Source: Halorhabdus tiamatea SARL4B (GTDB lineage: Archaea; Halobacteriota; Halobacteria; Halobacteriales; Haloarculaceae). From it: a DNA stretch of 64,000 bases. Positions 26,559 through 35,259 of this stretch are shown piece after piece (the stretch's first letter is position 1; the number at the start of each line of letters is the position of its first letter). The notes under the pieces are model-generated. The model searched no databases and was not told where the DNA came from. It saw only the letters and a program-made list of their open reading frames with translations. Both the position numbers and the translations under genes were made by a program. Location of the stretch: assembly GCF_000470655.1 (NCBI RefSeq), contig NC_021921.1, positions 1,550,001-1,614,000 of the forward strand, written 5' to 3'.

Positions 26559-28463
26559 ATGGAGGGGTGTCACGACGCCGGGTGTGACGCGAGCGAGATC
26601 GACGCCGACTCGACGCTCGCGCTCGTGGGGTGTCCGAACGTCGGCAAGAGCGTCGTCTTCGGTGAACTCGCCGAGCAGTACGTCGACGTCTCGAACTACC
26701 CGGGGACGACCGTCGACACCACTCTCGCTGAGTTCGGCGAGTACAAGCTGACGGATACGCCCGGCGTCTACGGCATCTCCGCGTTCAACGAGGAGGAGCG
26801 CGTCACCCGCGAGATCGTGCTGGAGGCCGACGCCGTCGTCAACGTCGTCGACGCGACCCACCTCGACCGCGATCTGTTTTTGACGCTCCAACTGCTCGAC
26901 ATGGGGGTCCCGACGGTCGTCGCGCTGAACATGATGGACGAGGCCGAAGCCGACGGGATCGACATCGACGTCGACGCCCTCGAAGACGCACTCGGCGTCC
27001 CTGTGGTTCCGACAGTCGCCATCGACGGTGAGGGCTTCGAGGACCTCCGTGAGCGGATTCCGGCGGCGACCGCACCTGAATCGACGGCCGTCGAGGACTA
27101 CTACGACGAGTTGCCCGACGAACTCGACGCGACGCGTGCCGAGAAGACGCTGCTGGTCGAGGGCGACGAGCCACTCGCCCGTGCGGTCGACGTCGGCGGC
27201 GTGATGGCCGACGGTGGGTCGCCGGCCCTCGTCGAACCCGGCCTGCGCGAGGAGATCTACGGGGAGCGACGGTCCCGGGTCCAGTCGGTCGTCGACTCGG
27301 TCCAGGAGATCACCCGGACCGACGACTCCATCGCCGAGCGGGTCAGCGACCTGATGATCAACCCGCTGACCGGCACGCCGATCGCCCTGGCGACCCTCGG
27401 GCTGATCTACTACTTCATCGGTGACCTGGTCGCCCAGCGACTCGTGGACAAACTTGAGGTGGCGGTCCTCGGGGCTCACTACATTCCCGCCGTCGAGTCC
27501 TTCGTCGCCGGCGTGTTACCCGACGCTACCTGGGTCGAACCGATCGAGTTCCTCCTGCTCAACGACAACCTCGGCCTGTTGACGGTCACCGTCCAGTACC
27601 TCGTCGGTGCGCTGTTGCCACTGGTGGTCGCGTTCTACCTGGCGATCAGTCTCCTAGAGGACTCTGGCGTGCTCCCGCGGCTGGCCGTGTTGACCGACCG
27701 TGGGCTCAACCGGGTCGGGTTGAACGGCCGGGCGATCGTCCCGATGATCGTCGGCGTCGGCTGTGTCACGATGGCGATCATCACCACGCGGATGGTCGGC
27801 TCGAAACGCGAACGGACCATCTCGACGGCGCTGCTCGGACTGGCCGTGCCCTGTTCGGCCCAGCTGGGGGTCATCATGGGGCTGATCGCCAGCCTCGGGA
27901 TGATCTGGTGGTTCGGCTATCTCGGCGTCCTGCTCGTGGTGCTCGGGGTCGCCGGTGTCTTCCTCGATCGCACCTTGCCGGGCCAGAGCGAGCCGCTCGT
28001 GGCTGAATTGCCGCGGATGCGTGCACCCCGCCCCGGGAACATCCTCCGGAAGACCTACAACCGCGCGAAGATGTTCCTCCGGGAGGCGATCCCGCTGTTC
28101 GCCGGGACGGCGCTCGCGATCTCCGCGCTCGATTACGTCGGCGGTCTCGACGCGATCAAGGCGGGACTGCGACCGCTGACCTCGCTGGTCGGGATGCCCG
28201 CCGACTTCGGGCAGGTACTCGTCCTCGGACTCATCCGCCGGGACTTCGCCGCCGCCGGGATGACCGACATGGCACTCTCGAGTGCGCAGGTCTTCGTCGG
28301 CCTCGTCGTCGTGACGCTGTTCGTCCCCTGCATCCTCTCGATGGTGATGATCCTCAAGGAACGGGACGCAAAGAGCGCACTCCTGATGTGGGTCGGTTCG
28401 TGGGTCGTCGCCTTCGGCGTCGGCGGGATCCTCGCGGCCACCTTCGGGGTGGTCGGGCTATGA
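26559..28463 (+). CDS. feoB: Ferrous iron transporter B
   Basis: GTP-dependent Fe2+ importer in the cytoplasmic membrane, 634 residues. The N-terminal G-domain shows G1 GCPNVGKS (24-31), G2 around YPGTT, G3 DTPG (66-69) and G4 NMMD (124-127). The membrane half has the two Gate motifs, one near PCSAQLGVIMGL, and about eight to ten helices. Two extra cysteines (C4, C9) precede the G-domain, which is unusual. Its stop overlaps the start of a small cysteine-rich gene (ATGA), so the three genes are translationally coupled. Confidence 0.95.
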   Translation: MEGCHDAGCDASEIDADSTLALVGCPNVGKSVVFGELAEQYVDVSNYPGTTVDTTLAEFGEYKLTDTPGVYGISAFNEEERVTREIVLEADAVVNVVDATHLDRDLFLTLQLLDMGVPTVVALNMMDEAEADGIDIDVDALEDALGVPVVPTVAIDGEGFEDLRERIPAATAPESTAVEDYYDELPDELDATRAEKTLLVEGDEPLARAVDVGGVMADGGSPALVEPGLREEIYGERRSRVQSVVDSVQEITRTDDSIAERVSDLMINPLTGTPIALATLGLIYYFIGDLVAQRLVDKLEVAVLGAHYIPAVESFVAGVLPDATWVEPIEFLLLNDNLGLLTVTVQYLVGALLPLVVAFYLAISLLEDSGVLPRLAVLTDRGLNRVGLNGRAIVPMIVGVGCVTMAIITTRMVGSKRERTISTALLGLAVPCSAQLGVIMGLIASLGMIWWFGYLGVLLVVLGVAGVFLDRTLPGQSEPLVAELPRMRAPRPGNILRKTYNRAKMFLREAIPLFAGTALAISALDYVGGLDAIKAGLRPLTSLVGMPADFGQVLVLGLIRRDFAAAGMTDMALSSAQVFVGLVVVTLFVPCILSMVMILKERDAKSALLMWVGSWVVAFGVGGILAATFGVVGL

Positions 28464-28642
28464 AGTGTCCGACCTGCGAGTTCGAGTTCGAGCCGACCGG
28501 TGGCCTCCAGTGTCCCCGGTGTGGTTCCTCGGTCAGTTGTTCGACGACGACCTGTGCGGAGTGTGACGCCTGTTCGGGCATCGTCGAGCAACTCCGCCGG
28601 AAGGGCGTCGATCGGTTGCGTGCCGACGGCGGCACCGAGTAG
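28460..28642 (+). CDS. Small eight-cysteine zinc-ribbon-like protein in the feo operon
   Basis: A 60-residue protein whose ATG overlaps the feoB stop. Cysteines C3, C6, C18, C21 form two CPxC pairs (a zinc-ribbon-like set). C27, C32, C35, C38 form a second set that could hold another metal or an Fe-S cluster. It has no membrane segment. Bacterial feo operons often end with FeoC, a small Fe-S winged-helix protein; this one is not obviously homologous but occupies the same place. Its role as an iron sensor or FeoB partner is inference. Confidence 0.7.
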   Translation: MKCPTCEFEFEPTGGLQCPRCGSSVSCSTTTCAECDACSGIVEQLRRKGVDRLRADGGTE

Positions 28643-28713
28643 GTCGGTTGGTTCCCGCCAGTAACGCGTCGGCTGACCGACTCTTTCTTCTGTCCGTGGT
28701 TCCATGGCCGTCT

Positions 28714-29346
28714 ATGAGCCGCGTCGAGCGACCAGACCGCGGGAGTCCGACCACGACGCTCATCGGCGTGCTGGTGGTCGTCTTCCTCTTTCAGCGGCTG
28801 CTCGAAGTCTTCGGTGGGTCGCCCGTGGCGCTCGCGCTCGCCTGGCCGATCGCCGACCGCCCCTGGACGCTGCTGACGAGCGTGTTCGTCCACCGTCGGG
28901 TCTTCCATCTGGTCCCCAACGCCCTCGCACTCTTCGTGATCGGACTCGTTCTCGAACGCCGGACCGAACCCTGGCGGTTTTACGCCTTCTTCCTCGTCGT
29001 CGGGGCGGTCGCCGGGGCCATGGAAGTGACGGTCGCTCAGGCTCTCGGACGCCGCGTGGCTGTCCTCGGGGCCAGCGGCGCGGTCTTCGGTCTGTTCGGC
29101 TATCTCCTGGCCGGGAACCCGTTCACCGACGCCGTCGCCGACCGGATCAGTGTCGATCCACGCGTGGCGATCCTCGTCGTGATCGGCGTCGCCCTCGCGA
29201 TCACGTGGCTGACGCGGGGTGAACGCGTCGCGCTGATCGCACACTTCACGGGGATCGTGCTCGGGTTGCTCGCCGGGCGGGCACACGTCCTTCGATCCAG
29301 TGAGTCGGGTGCCTCGTCGATCAGTGCGGACCGACGACGCCCCTGA
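28714..29346 (+). CDS. Rhomboid-family intramembrane serine protease
   Basis: A 210-residue membrane protein with six predicted helices. The catalytic pair is S121 in GASGAVFG and H177 in IAHFTGIVLG. The supporting HxxxN motif is H65/N69 (VFHLVPNAL). It cleaves substrates inside the membrane; the substrates are unknown. The start is ATG 28714. Its stop touches the stop of the convergent exonuclease gene at 29347. Confidence 0.88.
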   Translation: MSRVERPDRGSPTTTLIGVLVVVFLFQRLLEVFGGSPVALALAWPIADRPWTLLTSVFVHRRVFHLVPNALALFVIGLVLERRTEPWRFYAFFLVVGAVAGAMEVTVAQALGRRVAVLGASGAVFGLFGYLLAGNPFTDAVADRISVDPRVAILVVIGVALAITWLTRGERVALIAHFTGIVLGLLAGRAHVLRSSESGASSISADRRRP

Positions 29347-30102
29347 TCAGAACGTACAGTTGTCGGGGACGGTCGACTCGTGGAGGCGCGTGACGACTTC
29401 GTCGGCGACGGTCTCGAGATGATCGACGTCCTCGCGGTTGTACGAGACGAGGGTTTCGATGGCGGCTTCGTCCCCGTGCTGGTAGTCGTACCACAGCCGG
29501 ACGGCGTCCTGCCCCGAGAGGTCCGGCCGGTCGCGCTCGATCCCGACGTCTTTCTCGATCTGCTTGAGTCCCCCCGTCAGATCGAGTCGCCGGCAGGGAT
29601 ACATCAGGTCGAGGTGTGGTCGTTCCAGGACACCGTCGAGGTCGAACGACTGCTGGAGGAAGGGCACGTCGAAGCGTTTCCCGTTGAACGAGACCAGCAG
29701 ATCGGCGTCGGCGAAGGTCTCCCGGAGGCGGTCGGCGGTGAGGTCGCGGTCCTGGACGAAGGTCTTCGTCTCGCTGCCCTGCCGGACGCTGACGGTCGTC
29801 ACGGCGTCGTGGCGCTGATCGAGGCCAGTGGTCTCGATGTCGAAGAAGGCTGCGCCGTCCTGGAAGGACTCGTAGAGTCGCCACTGGGCTTCGCTCGGGA
29901 ACTGCCGACCGAAGTAATGGCTGTCACCTTCAGCCAGTCGCTCGCGGGCGTCGTCGATGAACGACTCGATGCGCTCGGCGGTGGTCGAACCGACGGCATC
30001 GGGGTGGAAATCGTCCCAGTGGGTAATTCCCTGCCGCCACAGCTTGCGCTCGGTCTGCTCGCCGACGCCCCTGATCGGAATGAAACTCTGCTCGACGCGC
30101 AC
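29347..30102 (-). CDS. RNase H-like DEDD exonuclease with N-terminal HhH segment
   Basis: A 251-residue predicted 3'-5' exonuclease. The N-terminus contains a helix-hairpin-helix-like segment (IRGVGEQTERKLWRQGI). The catalytic acids of the DEDDy type are D88 and E90 (FFDIETTG), D145 (SFNGKRFDVPFL) and D225 with Y221 (YNREDVDHL). This matches the YprB-like RNase H domain family found in many archaea. It ends in NCTF and has no helicase partner nearby. Whether DNA or RNA is the substrate cannot be told. Confidence 0.82.
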   Translation of the reverse strand: MRVEQSFIPIRGVGEQTERKLWRQGITHWDDFHPDAVGSTTAERIESFIDDARERLAEGDSHYFGRQFPSEAQWRLYESFQDGAAFFDIETTGLDQRHDAVTTVSVRQGSETKTFVQDRDLTADRLRETFADADLLVSFNGKRFDVPFLQQSFDLDGVLERPHLDLMYPCRRLDLTGGLKQIEKDVGIERDRPDLSGQDAVRLWYDYQHGDEAAIETLVSYNREDVDHLETVADEVVTRLHESTVPDNCTF

Positions 30103-30173
30103 GATACAATGAGTGGGACGTGGATGGTACTAAAGGTCGCGGTGCAGCGATGGGAGTGGCTGTATCGTCGCAC

Positions 30174-30719
30174 TCACAGCGTCGCTCTGACGGCCTGGAC
30201 GTATGCGTTCGAGCCCCAGCTTCGGTGCGGCGCGATCGTCTCGATCAGTGTTCGGGCTTGCTCGGGACGAAGATGTCCGTTCCGTGCGTAGTCCCGAAGT
30301 AATCTCGGGGTCGTGACGAGCGGTACGTCCTCGAGCAACGCGTGAACCCGCGCCAGGCTCTGGAATTCGTCAGTCAGTAACCCGTCCGCGCCGACCGCAT
30401 TCGCCAGGACGATCCCGGCGATTTCCCCCTCATCGAGACCGTGGTCGGGTAGCTCGTCGGGCGTGCCAGTCCGATCGAGTGGGTCGAGGCGCGTGTAGTG
30501 ATCGCTCGCGGCGAGGACGTTCGTCGCTGCCGCGGCGTGGATGTCGTCGTACCCTGCCATCTCGTGGAGTTCGCGTTCCACCTGTAGCGGGACGATCACT
30601 TCGGCCCCAGTGAGAATATACTGAAGCGGGTCTGGATCGACGGCCGTCTCGTAGTTCGCGTCGGCCTTCGGGATCGCGAGACTGACCAGCGCACAGGTGT
30701 CGGCGACGACGGTCTCCAT
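30174..30719 (-). CDS. PIN-domain nuclease, probable toxin
   Basis: A 181-residue PIN-domain protein. Putative metal ligands are D7 (VVADTCALVS), E50, E97 or E99 (DEGEIAGIVLANAVGA), and D117 (GLLTDEF), the normal PIN layout. It follows a ribbon-helix-helix-type gene by six nucleotides, the order of an antitoxin-toxin pair; VapC toxins cleave RNA. It is longer than a typical VapC (about 130-150 residues). The module lies directly before the cas operon, on the opposite strand. Confidence 0.8.
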   Translation of the reverse strand: METVVADTCALVSLAIPKADANYETAVDPDPLQYILTGAEVIVPLQVERELHEMAGYDDIHAAAATNVLAASDHYTRLDPLDRTGTPDELPDHGLDEGEIAGIVLANAVGADGLLTDEFQSLARVHALLEDVPLVTTPRLLRDYARNGHLRPEQARTLIETIAPHRSWGSNAYVQAVRATL

Positions 30720-30725
30720 CGGTGG

Positions 30726-31085
30726 CTACTCCGTGGGGTCGACTTCGACTGTCTCGCCGTCGTAGATATCGACGCTTTCGTCGGGTTCGGGCACGTCGAG
30801 GGGGTCGGATTCGAGGTCGGCCTTGAGTAACTCGAACGTGCGGGCGCGTTCGGCCCCGACGAGTGCCTCGACGAGGTCGCGGTCGATTCGGTCGTCGTAG
30901 TACGCCTCGGCCACGCGCTGCTGGAAGTCCTCGTCGTCCGTCCGCTCGTCGAGAAACTCTTGGAGTGCCTCGTTGATCACGTCGGTGCGGTCGGTGTCCA
31001 TGATCTCCGCGAGCGCGTCCGCCCGCTCGACGAGGTCCTCTGGCGAGAGGAAGTGGACGCGTTTGTGGTCCGAGTCTGCAGCCAT
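30726..31085 (-). CDS. Ribbon-helix-helix antitoxin-like protein
   Basis: A 119-residue protein. Residues 9-45 (KRVHFLSPEDLVERADALAEIMDTDRTDVINEALQEFL) fit a ribbon-helix-helix DNA-binding fold. The acidic C-terminal half would bind the PIN toxin. The start is ATG 31085, which lies inside the first of two operator-like repeats. It is first in the two-gene operon with the PIN nuclease and probably self-represses. Confidence 0.8.
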   Translation of the reverse strand: MAADSDHKRVHFLSPEDLVERADALAEIMDTDRTDVINEALQEFLDERTDDEDFQQRVAEAYYDDRIDRDLVEALVGAERARTFELLKADLESDPLDVPEPDESVDIYDGETVEVDPTE

Positions 31086-31128
31086 GTGTGCATGATATGC
31101 GCCCCACAAAATTAAATGTGTGCATGAT
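31084..31128 (-). promoter_or_regulatory. Tandem operator repeats of the RHH/PIN module
   Basis: The 13-bp sequence ATGTGTGCATGAT occurs at 31084-31096 and again at 31116-31128, start to start 32 bp, about three helical turns. Each is followed by a partial palindrome (GCATGATATGC, GCATGATCTGC). A TATA-like AAAATTAAAT lies between them. One repeat covers the start codon and the other flanks the promoter, so binding of the antitoxin would block transcription. Confidence 0.6.
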
Positions 31129-31271
31129 CTGCTCATCAAATCCCCGCTGGAGAACTATCTGATTCGTCTTGGCTTTACTTTCACTGTGGTCTGAGAACTT
31201 TTTTCACCTTTCCCTATGATTTCAATGGCGGAATGTTGACAACCAAACGACGAGAGGTGGGGTGACGCGGG

Positions 31272-32084
31272 ATGCGCGTACTCGCCCGGTTGCGGGCACG
31301 TACCGACGCAGCATACGACAACGCGTATCATCACAAGCTCCGCGGGCGACTCTGGGGCGCGCTTGAGGGAACCGAGTACGGGGACAGCCACGACGAGAAC
31401 CGCCCGAAGGCGTTCACGTACTCGAATCCCTTTCCGCCGGGTGACATGGACGAGGGTGACGAGCGGACGTTACTGGTCGCCTCGCCGTACGAGGATCTGC
31501 TGGCCCACGTCGCCGCCGACCTGAAAGACGACCCCGAGTTGAACATCGGCGAGATGCCCTTCACCGTCGAGGAGCTCACGCCGCTCGCGCCCGATGTCGG
31601 CGAACCCGGAACGAGCGGAACCATTTCGACTGGAACCGGCGTGCTCGTTCGGATTCCACCCTGGCGCTTCGAAGAATACGGGATAGAGACGGAGCACGAG
31701 GAGGCGGAGTTCTGGCGCCCGGAACACACGATGGAACCGTTCCGCAATCAGATCGAGGCCAATCTGGATCAGAAGCACGACCTGTTCTGTCCGGATTACT
31801 TGCCCGGACCGAGTGAGGTCGACGGCGAGTTGTTCGACGGCTACGAACTGCTCAAGACCTTCGCGATTCCGGTGACGCCGACGACTGGCGAGACGGAGAC
31901 GTGGGTGTTGAGCAAGTGGCGCTTCGAGTACACCGTTCGGGACGACGACCATCGGCGGCACCTGAACCTGCTGTTGGACGTGGGCATCGGCGAGCGAAAT
32001 TCGCTCGGGTTCGGGTTCGTGAATATCGTCGACAAGACGGAACCGGGCGAGACAGAACTGGAGGGCGAGAATGCTTTCGCCTGA
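31272..32084 (+). CDS. cas6: CRISPR RNA endonuclease Cas6 (type I-B)
   Basis: Cuts the precursor crRNA within each repeat, leaving an 8-nt 5' handle. It has 270 residues. The glycine-rich loop GIGERNSLGFGFVNI near residues 238-252 is the Cas6/RAMP signature. The histidines H20/H21 (YHHKLRG) are candidates for catalysis. It is first in the cas operon, and its end overlaps cas8b by 14 bp. GAGGTGGGGTGA upstream is a plausible ribosome site. The 132-bp upstream gap holds the cas promoter. Confidence 0.93.
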   Translation: MRVLARLRARTDAAYDNAYHHKLRGRLWGALEGTEYGDSHDENRPKAFTYSNPFPPGDMDEGDERTLLVASPYEDLLAHVAADLKDDPELNIGEMPFTVEELTPLAPDVGEPGTSGTISTGTGVLVRIPPWRFEEYGIETEHEEAEFWRPEHTMEPFRNQIEANLDQKHDLFCPDYLPGPSEVDGELFDGYELLKTFAIPVTPTTGETETWVLSKWRFEYTVRDDDHRRHLNLLLDVGIGERNSLGFGFVNIVDKTEPGETELEGENAFA

Positions 32085-34185
32085 GGAGTTCCGCGAGGAG
32101 TACGACGACGAGGAGTTGGCTGCAGAATTACCCGACTCGCCGATTTCGTCGCTGCGGAGCATCCAGTACCTCTACGGGAAACTCTACACGCTCGGGACGC
32201 TCGGTGGCGGTCAGTATGCTCCGTACCTTACGCCGGACGCCGCCGGTGATCTTACCGACACCGATGATAGCCTGATCGTCGTCCGGATGGACGCTTCCAG
32301 CGATGAACCGTCGCTCGCCGATGACGACCAAGGACCGGTCTGGGTGACGCGGTACAGCGAGGATCTGGTCCAAAACGTCGCCCACTGCAAGTATCCGGCC
32401 GCTCGCGGGATCGACCATAGTATCACGCATCAGGCCGGGCAAAACAGCGACCCCGAGAAACTCGCCCGCTACTCGAAAGAGCGACTGACGAAGTGGGCCG
32501 TCGATGACGAAGTGCAAGACGTCGCTGATGAGCATGACGATGGCTGGATCATTGACGCGCTTGCCGCGCTCGGAGACGATGAAGATATCCTCGAATCGAT
32601 CGACAGCGGTGTCACTGACGCACTCGGTGGCGAATCGACGACGGCTCTCCTGACTGTGCAGGTCAAGACGGAGCCGGATGGTGACTTTCGCTGGCCCGGG
32701 GAGATCGACGGGTTCATGGAGGCGATGCGACGGCGGAAGCTCTCGAAACTCGTCACGAAGAACAAAGCCGACGACTCCTCTGGCGAGGCGACGGATCTCG
32801 TCACTGGTGACGGAACACGCACTGTCGGGACGGCAGAGGATCCACAGAATTACTTCCTCGGCAAGCAGTTGGAGAAATTCCCCGGGCTTGACATCGAAGA
32901 AGCGTGGCGGTCACATCCGATCTCGGAGGACGCGGCGATCACGGTGATGAACGCCGAGACGTTCGTCGACGAGTGTTCGTATCGAACTTTCGGGGCCAAA
33001 GTGTACTACCTCCCGTATTTCCAGGGAGTTCCGACGCCAGATGGTGCGCGAGAGTTGTATGGGCTCCTCTACCACGCGACGAATGACGACGACATGACGC
33101 CCGTCGAGCGTGCGTATCAGGAGTTCCAGAATCGAGACATCGACTACGAGTTGCGTTTCTACGTCTCGGCCGTCATGCCGCATCAAATGTCGAGATACGA
33201 CGTGTACGGCGAGACGATGAACGGTCGCCTGTTGTATCCGAAGACGTTGGCTGTCGAACACAACAACGTCGTCGGCAAAGCAACAGCGTTCAACTCGAAG
33301 ACCGACCGGACGGCTCCGATACCGACACACGGTAACTGGGCTCTCCTAACTGGAGACGATCGGCGGCTTCACGCAGTCTCGACGGGGTGGTACTTCGGTG
33401 AGACGTTCGCGGAGCGGGACGATGACGAAGCGGCCGCTGACGATCCACGAATCGACGCACTGATCGCCGTACTGAGCGGCGACTCGATCGCCGTCGAGAC
33501 GGTTCTTGAGGAGTACGTCGATCGGATCGACACGGACGAGAACGACGAGAACGTCGAGTCGTTCCCCTCGTTCCGCGTCGCCAGCCAGTTCGCGCAACTA
33601 TGCGCTTTGGCGACCGATGAACTCGACCTGCTTTCGACGGACGATCCGGGGAGAGAACCGATCACGAAAGAACCGAACTACGAGGAATATTCCATGGAAA
33701 CAGCAGCACAAATCCTGGCGACAGACGGAGGCAACCCCGCCGCGGAGAAGCTCGAGACGTTCATCGAAGATACTCCCGCGCTCGCCCACGATCCGGAGGC
33801 ACCGCTCAACGACCAGCGCCGCGGCGCGTTCCTGCTCGGCGTCCTCATCGGCGAAGTCGGCGGGTACCAGAACTACAGCGAGGAGCGGTCGACGACGCTG
33901 ATCGACCAGTATCCGGTGAAATCTATCACTCGGACGCGTATCAAGAAAGTCACGCAGGAAGCGATCGGCAAGACGATCACGTACACGCGAAACGAGGACC
34001 GAACAATCACGCTGTTCGAGCACGTCGTGGAACGACTCCGGGAAACGATCTTGCGACCCGACCCGGACGAGTGGGAGATCGAGACCGACGACCTCCGGTT
34101 CTACTATGCGCTCGGTGTAACGTACGGCATGAACGACCACCCTGACTGGGACCAGACTGAAACCGATACCGAGGAGGAACACTAA
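32071..34185 (+). CDS. cas8b: Type I-B Cascade large subunit Cas8b (Csh1)
   Basis: Large subunit of the interference complex, expected to recognise the PAM and recruit Cas3. The protein has 704 residues, the usual size of haloarchaeal Cas8b/Csh1. It is assigned by position between cas6 and cas7 and by family features such as SIQYLYGKLYTLGTLGGGQYAPYL at the N-terminus and RGAFLLGVLIGEVGGYQ in the C-terminal half. It is very acidic, with Glu/Asp runs. I see no intact zinc finger. Its start overlaps cas6. Confidence 0.93.
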   Translation: MLSPEEFREEYDDEELAAELPDSPISSLRSIQYLYGKLYTLGTLGGGQYAPYLTPDAAGDLTDTDDSLIVVRMDASSDEPSLADDDQGPVWVTRYSEDLVQNVAHCKYPAARGIDHSITHQAGQNSDPEKLARYSKERLTKWAVDDEVQDVADEHDDGWIIDALAALGDDEDILESIDSGVTDALGGESTTALLTVQVKTEPDGDFRWPGEIDGFMEAMRRRKLSKLVTKNKADDSSGEATDLVTGDGTRTVGTAEDPQNYFLGKQLEKFPGLDIEEAWRSHPISEDAAITVMNAETFVDECSYRTFGAKVYYLPYFQGVPTPDGARELYGLLYHATNDDDMTPVERAYQEFQNRDIDYELRFYVSAVMPHQMSRYDVYGETMNGRLLYPKTLAVEHNNVVGKATAFNSKTDRTAPIPTHGNWALLTGDDRRLHAVSTGWYFGETFAERDDDEAAADDPRIDALIAVLSGDSIAVETVLEEYVDRIDTDENDENVESFPSFRVASQFAQLCALATDELDLLSTDDPGREPITKEPNYEEYSMETAAQILATDGGNPAAEKLETFIEDTPALAHDPEAPLNDQRRGAFLLGVLIGEVGGYQNYSEERSTTLIDQYPVKSITRTRIKKVTQEAIGKTITYTRNEDRTITLFEHVVERLRETILRPDPDEWEIETDDLRFYYALGVTYGMNDHPDWDQTETDTEEEH

Positions 34186-34186
34186 C

Positions 34187-35257
34187 ATGACTGCCAACAC
34201 CGACATCGTCGAGAATCGCTCCGAGATCGTCTTCCTGTACGACGCCGTTGACGCGAACCCGAACGGCAATCCGCTGAGTGGCGCTGATCGACCGCGGATT
34301 GATCCACAGACCCAGCAGGCGATCGTCACCGACGTCCGCCTGAAGCGTTATCTTCGTGACCAACTCGATGACGACGGCCACGGCGTCTACATCCGGAATG
34401 TTCAAGAGGAGGGTGAACAGTACACGCGGGCCGATCTGCTCGAAGACCGACTCAAGGAGATCGAACCGGACAAACTCAATCTACCTGAAGAGGGTGATAA
34501 ATTGCGTGCGAAGGTATTTGACGAGTTTCTCGACGAGAGTGCTGACGTCCGGTATTTCGGAGCGACGATGTCAGTCGACACGGACAACGTCTATGCGAAA
34601 CACTTGCCGGATCACTTCACGGGACCGGTCCAGTTCTCCCCGGGGAAGACGATACACGCAGTCAACGAGAACGAGGAGTACGACAGCCTGACGAGCGTCA
34701 TCGCCACCCAAGAAGGCAAAGAACAGGGCGGATTCGACCTCGACGACCACCGGATCCAGTATGGTCTGATCCGCTTTCACGGGCTCGTCGACGAGCACGG
34801 TGCCGAAGACACGAAGTTAAAGAGAGATGATGTGAAACGACTCGACACGCTCTGCTGGCGGGCGATCAAGAACCAGACGATCAGTCGGAGCAAAGTCGGT
34901 CAAGAGCCCCGGCTATACTGCCGCGTGGAGTATGCTGAGGAAAGCTTCCACATCGGCGGTCTCGACAAGGATCTCGAACTCGACGAGGACGAGTCCAAAC
35001 CCGAAGAAGAACTCAGAAACGTGCGTGACGTCGTAGTCTCGGTCGACGACTTCGTCGACCGACTCGGCAGGGCAAGCGAGCAAATCGAACAGGTCCGTAT
35101 GGTCGCGAGCGATGTCCTCCAAGTCTCATACGAGGGCGAAGTCGGTGGACCTGAACTGCTCTATGGAGCTCTCACGGACGAACTGGACGAAGAGACGGTC
35201 GACAAAGTGGACGTTTACGATGAGTACCAGCAAACCCTGGCCGACGCCGACGAGTGA
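34187..35257 (+). CDS. cas7: Cascade backbone subunit Cas7 (Csh2)
   Basis: RAMP protein that coats the crRNA spacer in several copies. It has 356 residues and the Csh2 N-terminal signature FLYDAVDANPNGNPLSGADRPRID (16-39). It begins one nucleotide after the cas8b stop. A single copy here is expected to supply the whole Cascade filament. Confidence 0.95.
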   Translation: MTANTDIVENRSEIVFLYDAVDANPNGNPLSGADRPRIDPQTQQAIVTDVRLKRYLRDQLDDDGHGVYIRNVQEEGEQYTRADLLEDRLKEIEPDKLNLPEEGDKLRAKVFDEFLDESADVRYFGATMSVDTDNVYAKHLPDHFTGPVQFSPGKTIHAVNENEEYDSLTSVIATQEGKEQGGFDLDDHRIQYGLIRFHGLVDEHGAEDTKLKRDDVKRLDTLCWRAIKNQTISRSKVGQEPRLYCRVEYAEESFHIGGLDKDLELDEDESKPEEELRNVRDVVVSVDDFVDRLGRASEQIEQVRMVASDVLQVSYEGEVGGPELLYGALTDELDEETVDKVDVYDEYQQTLADADE

Positions 35258-35259
35258 CC

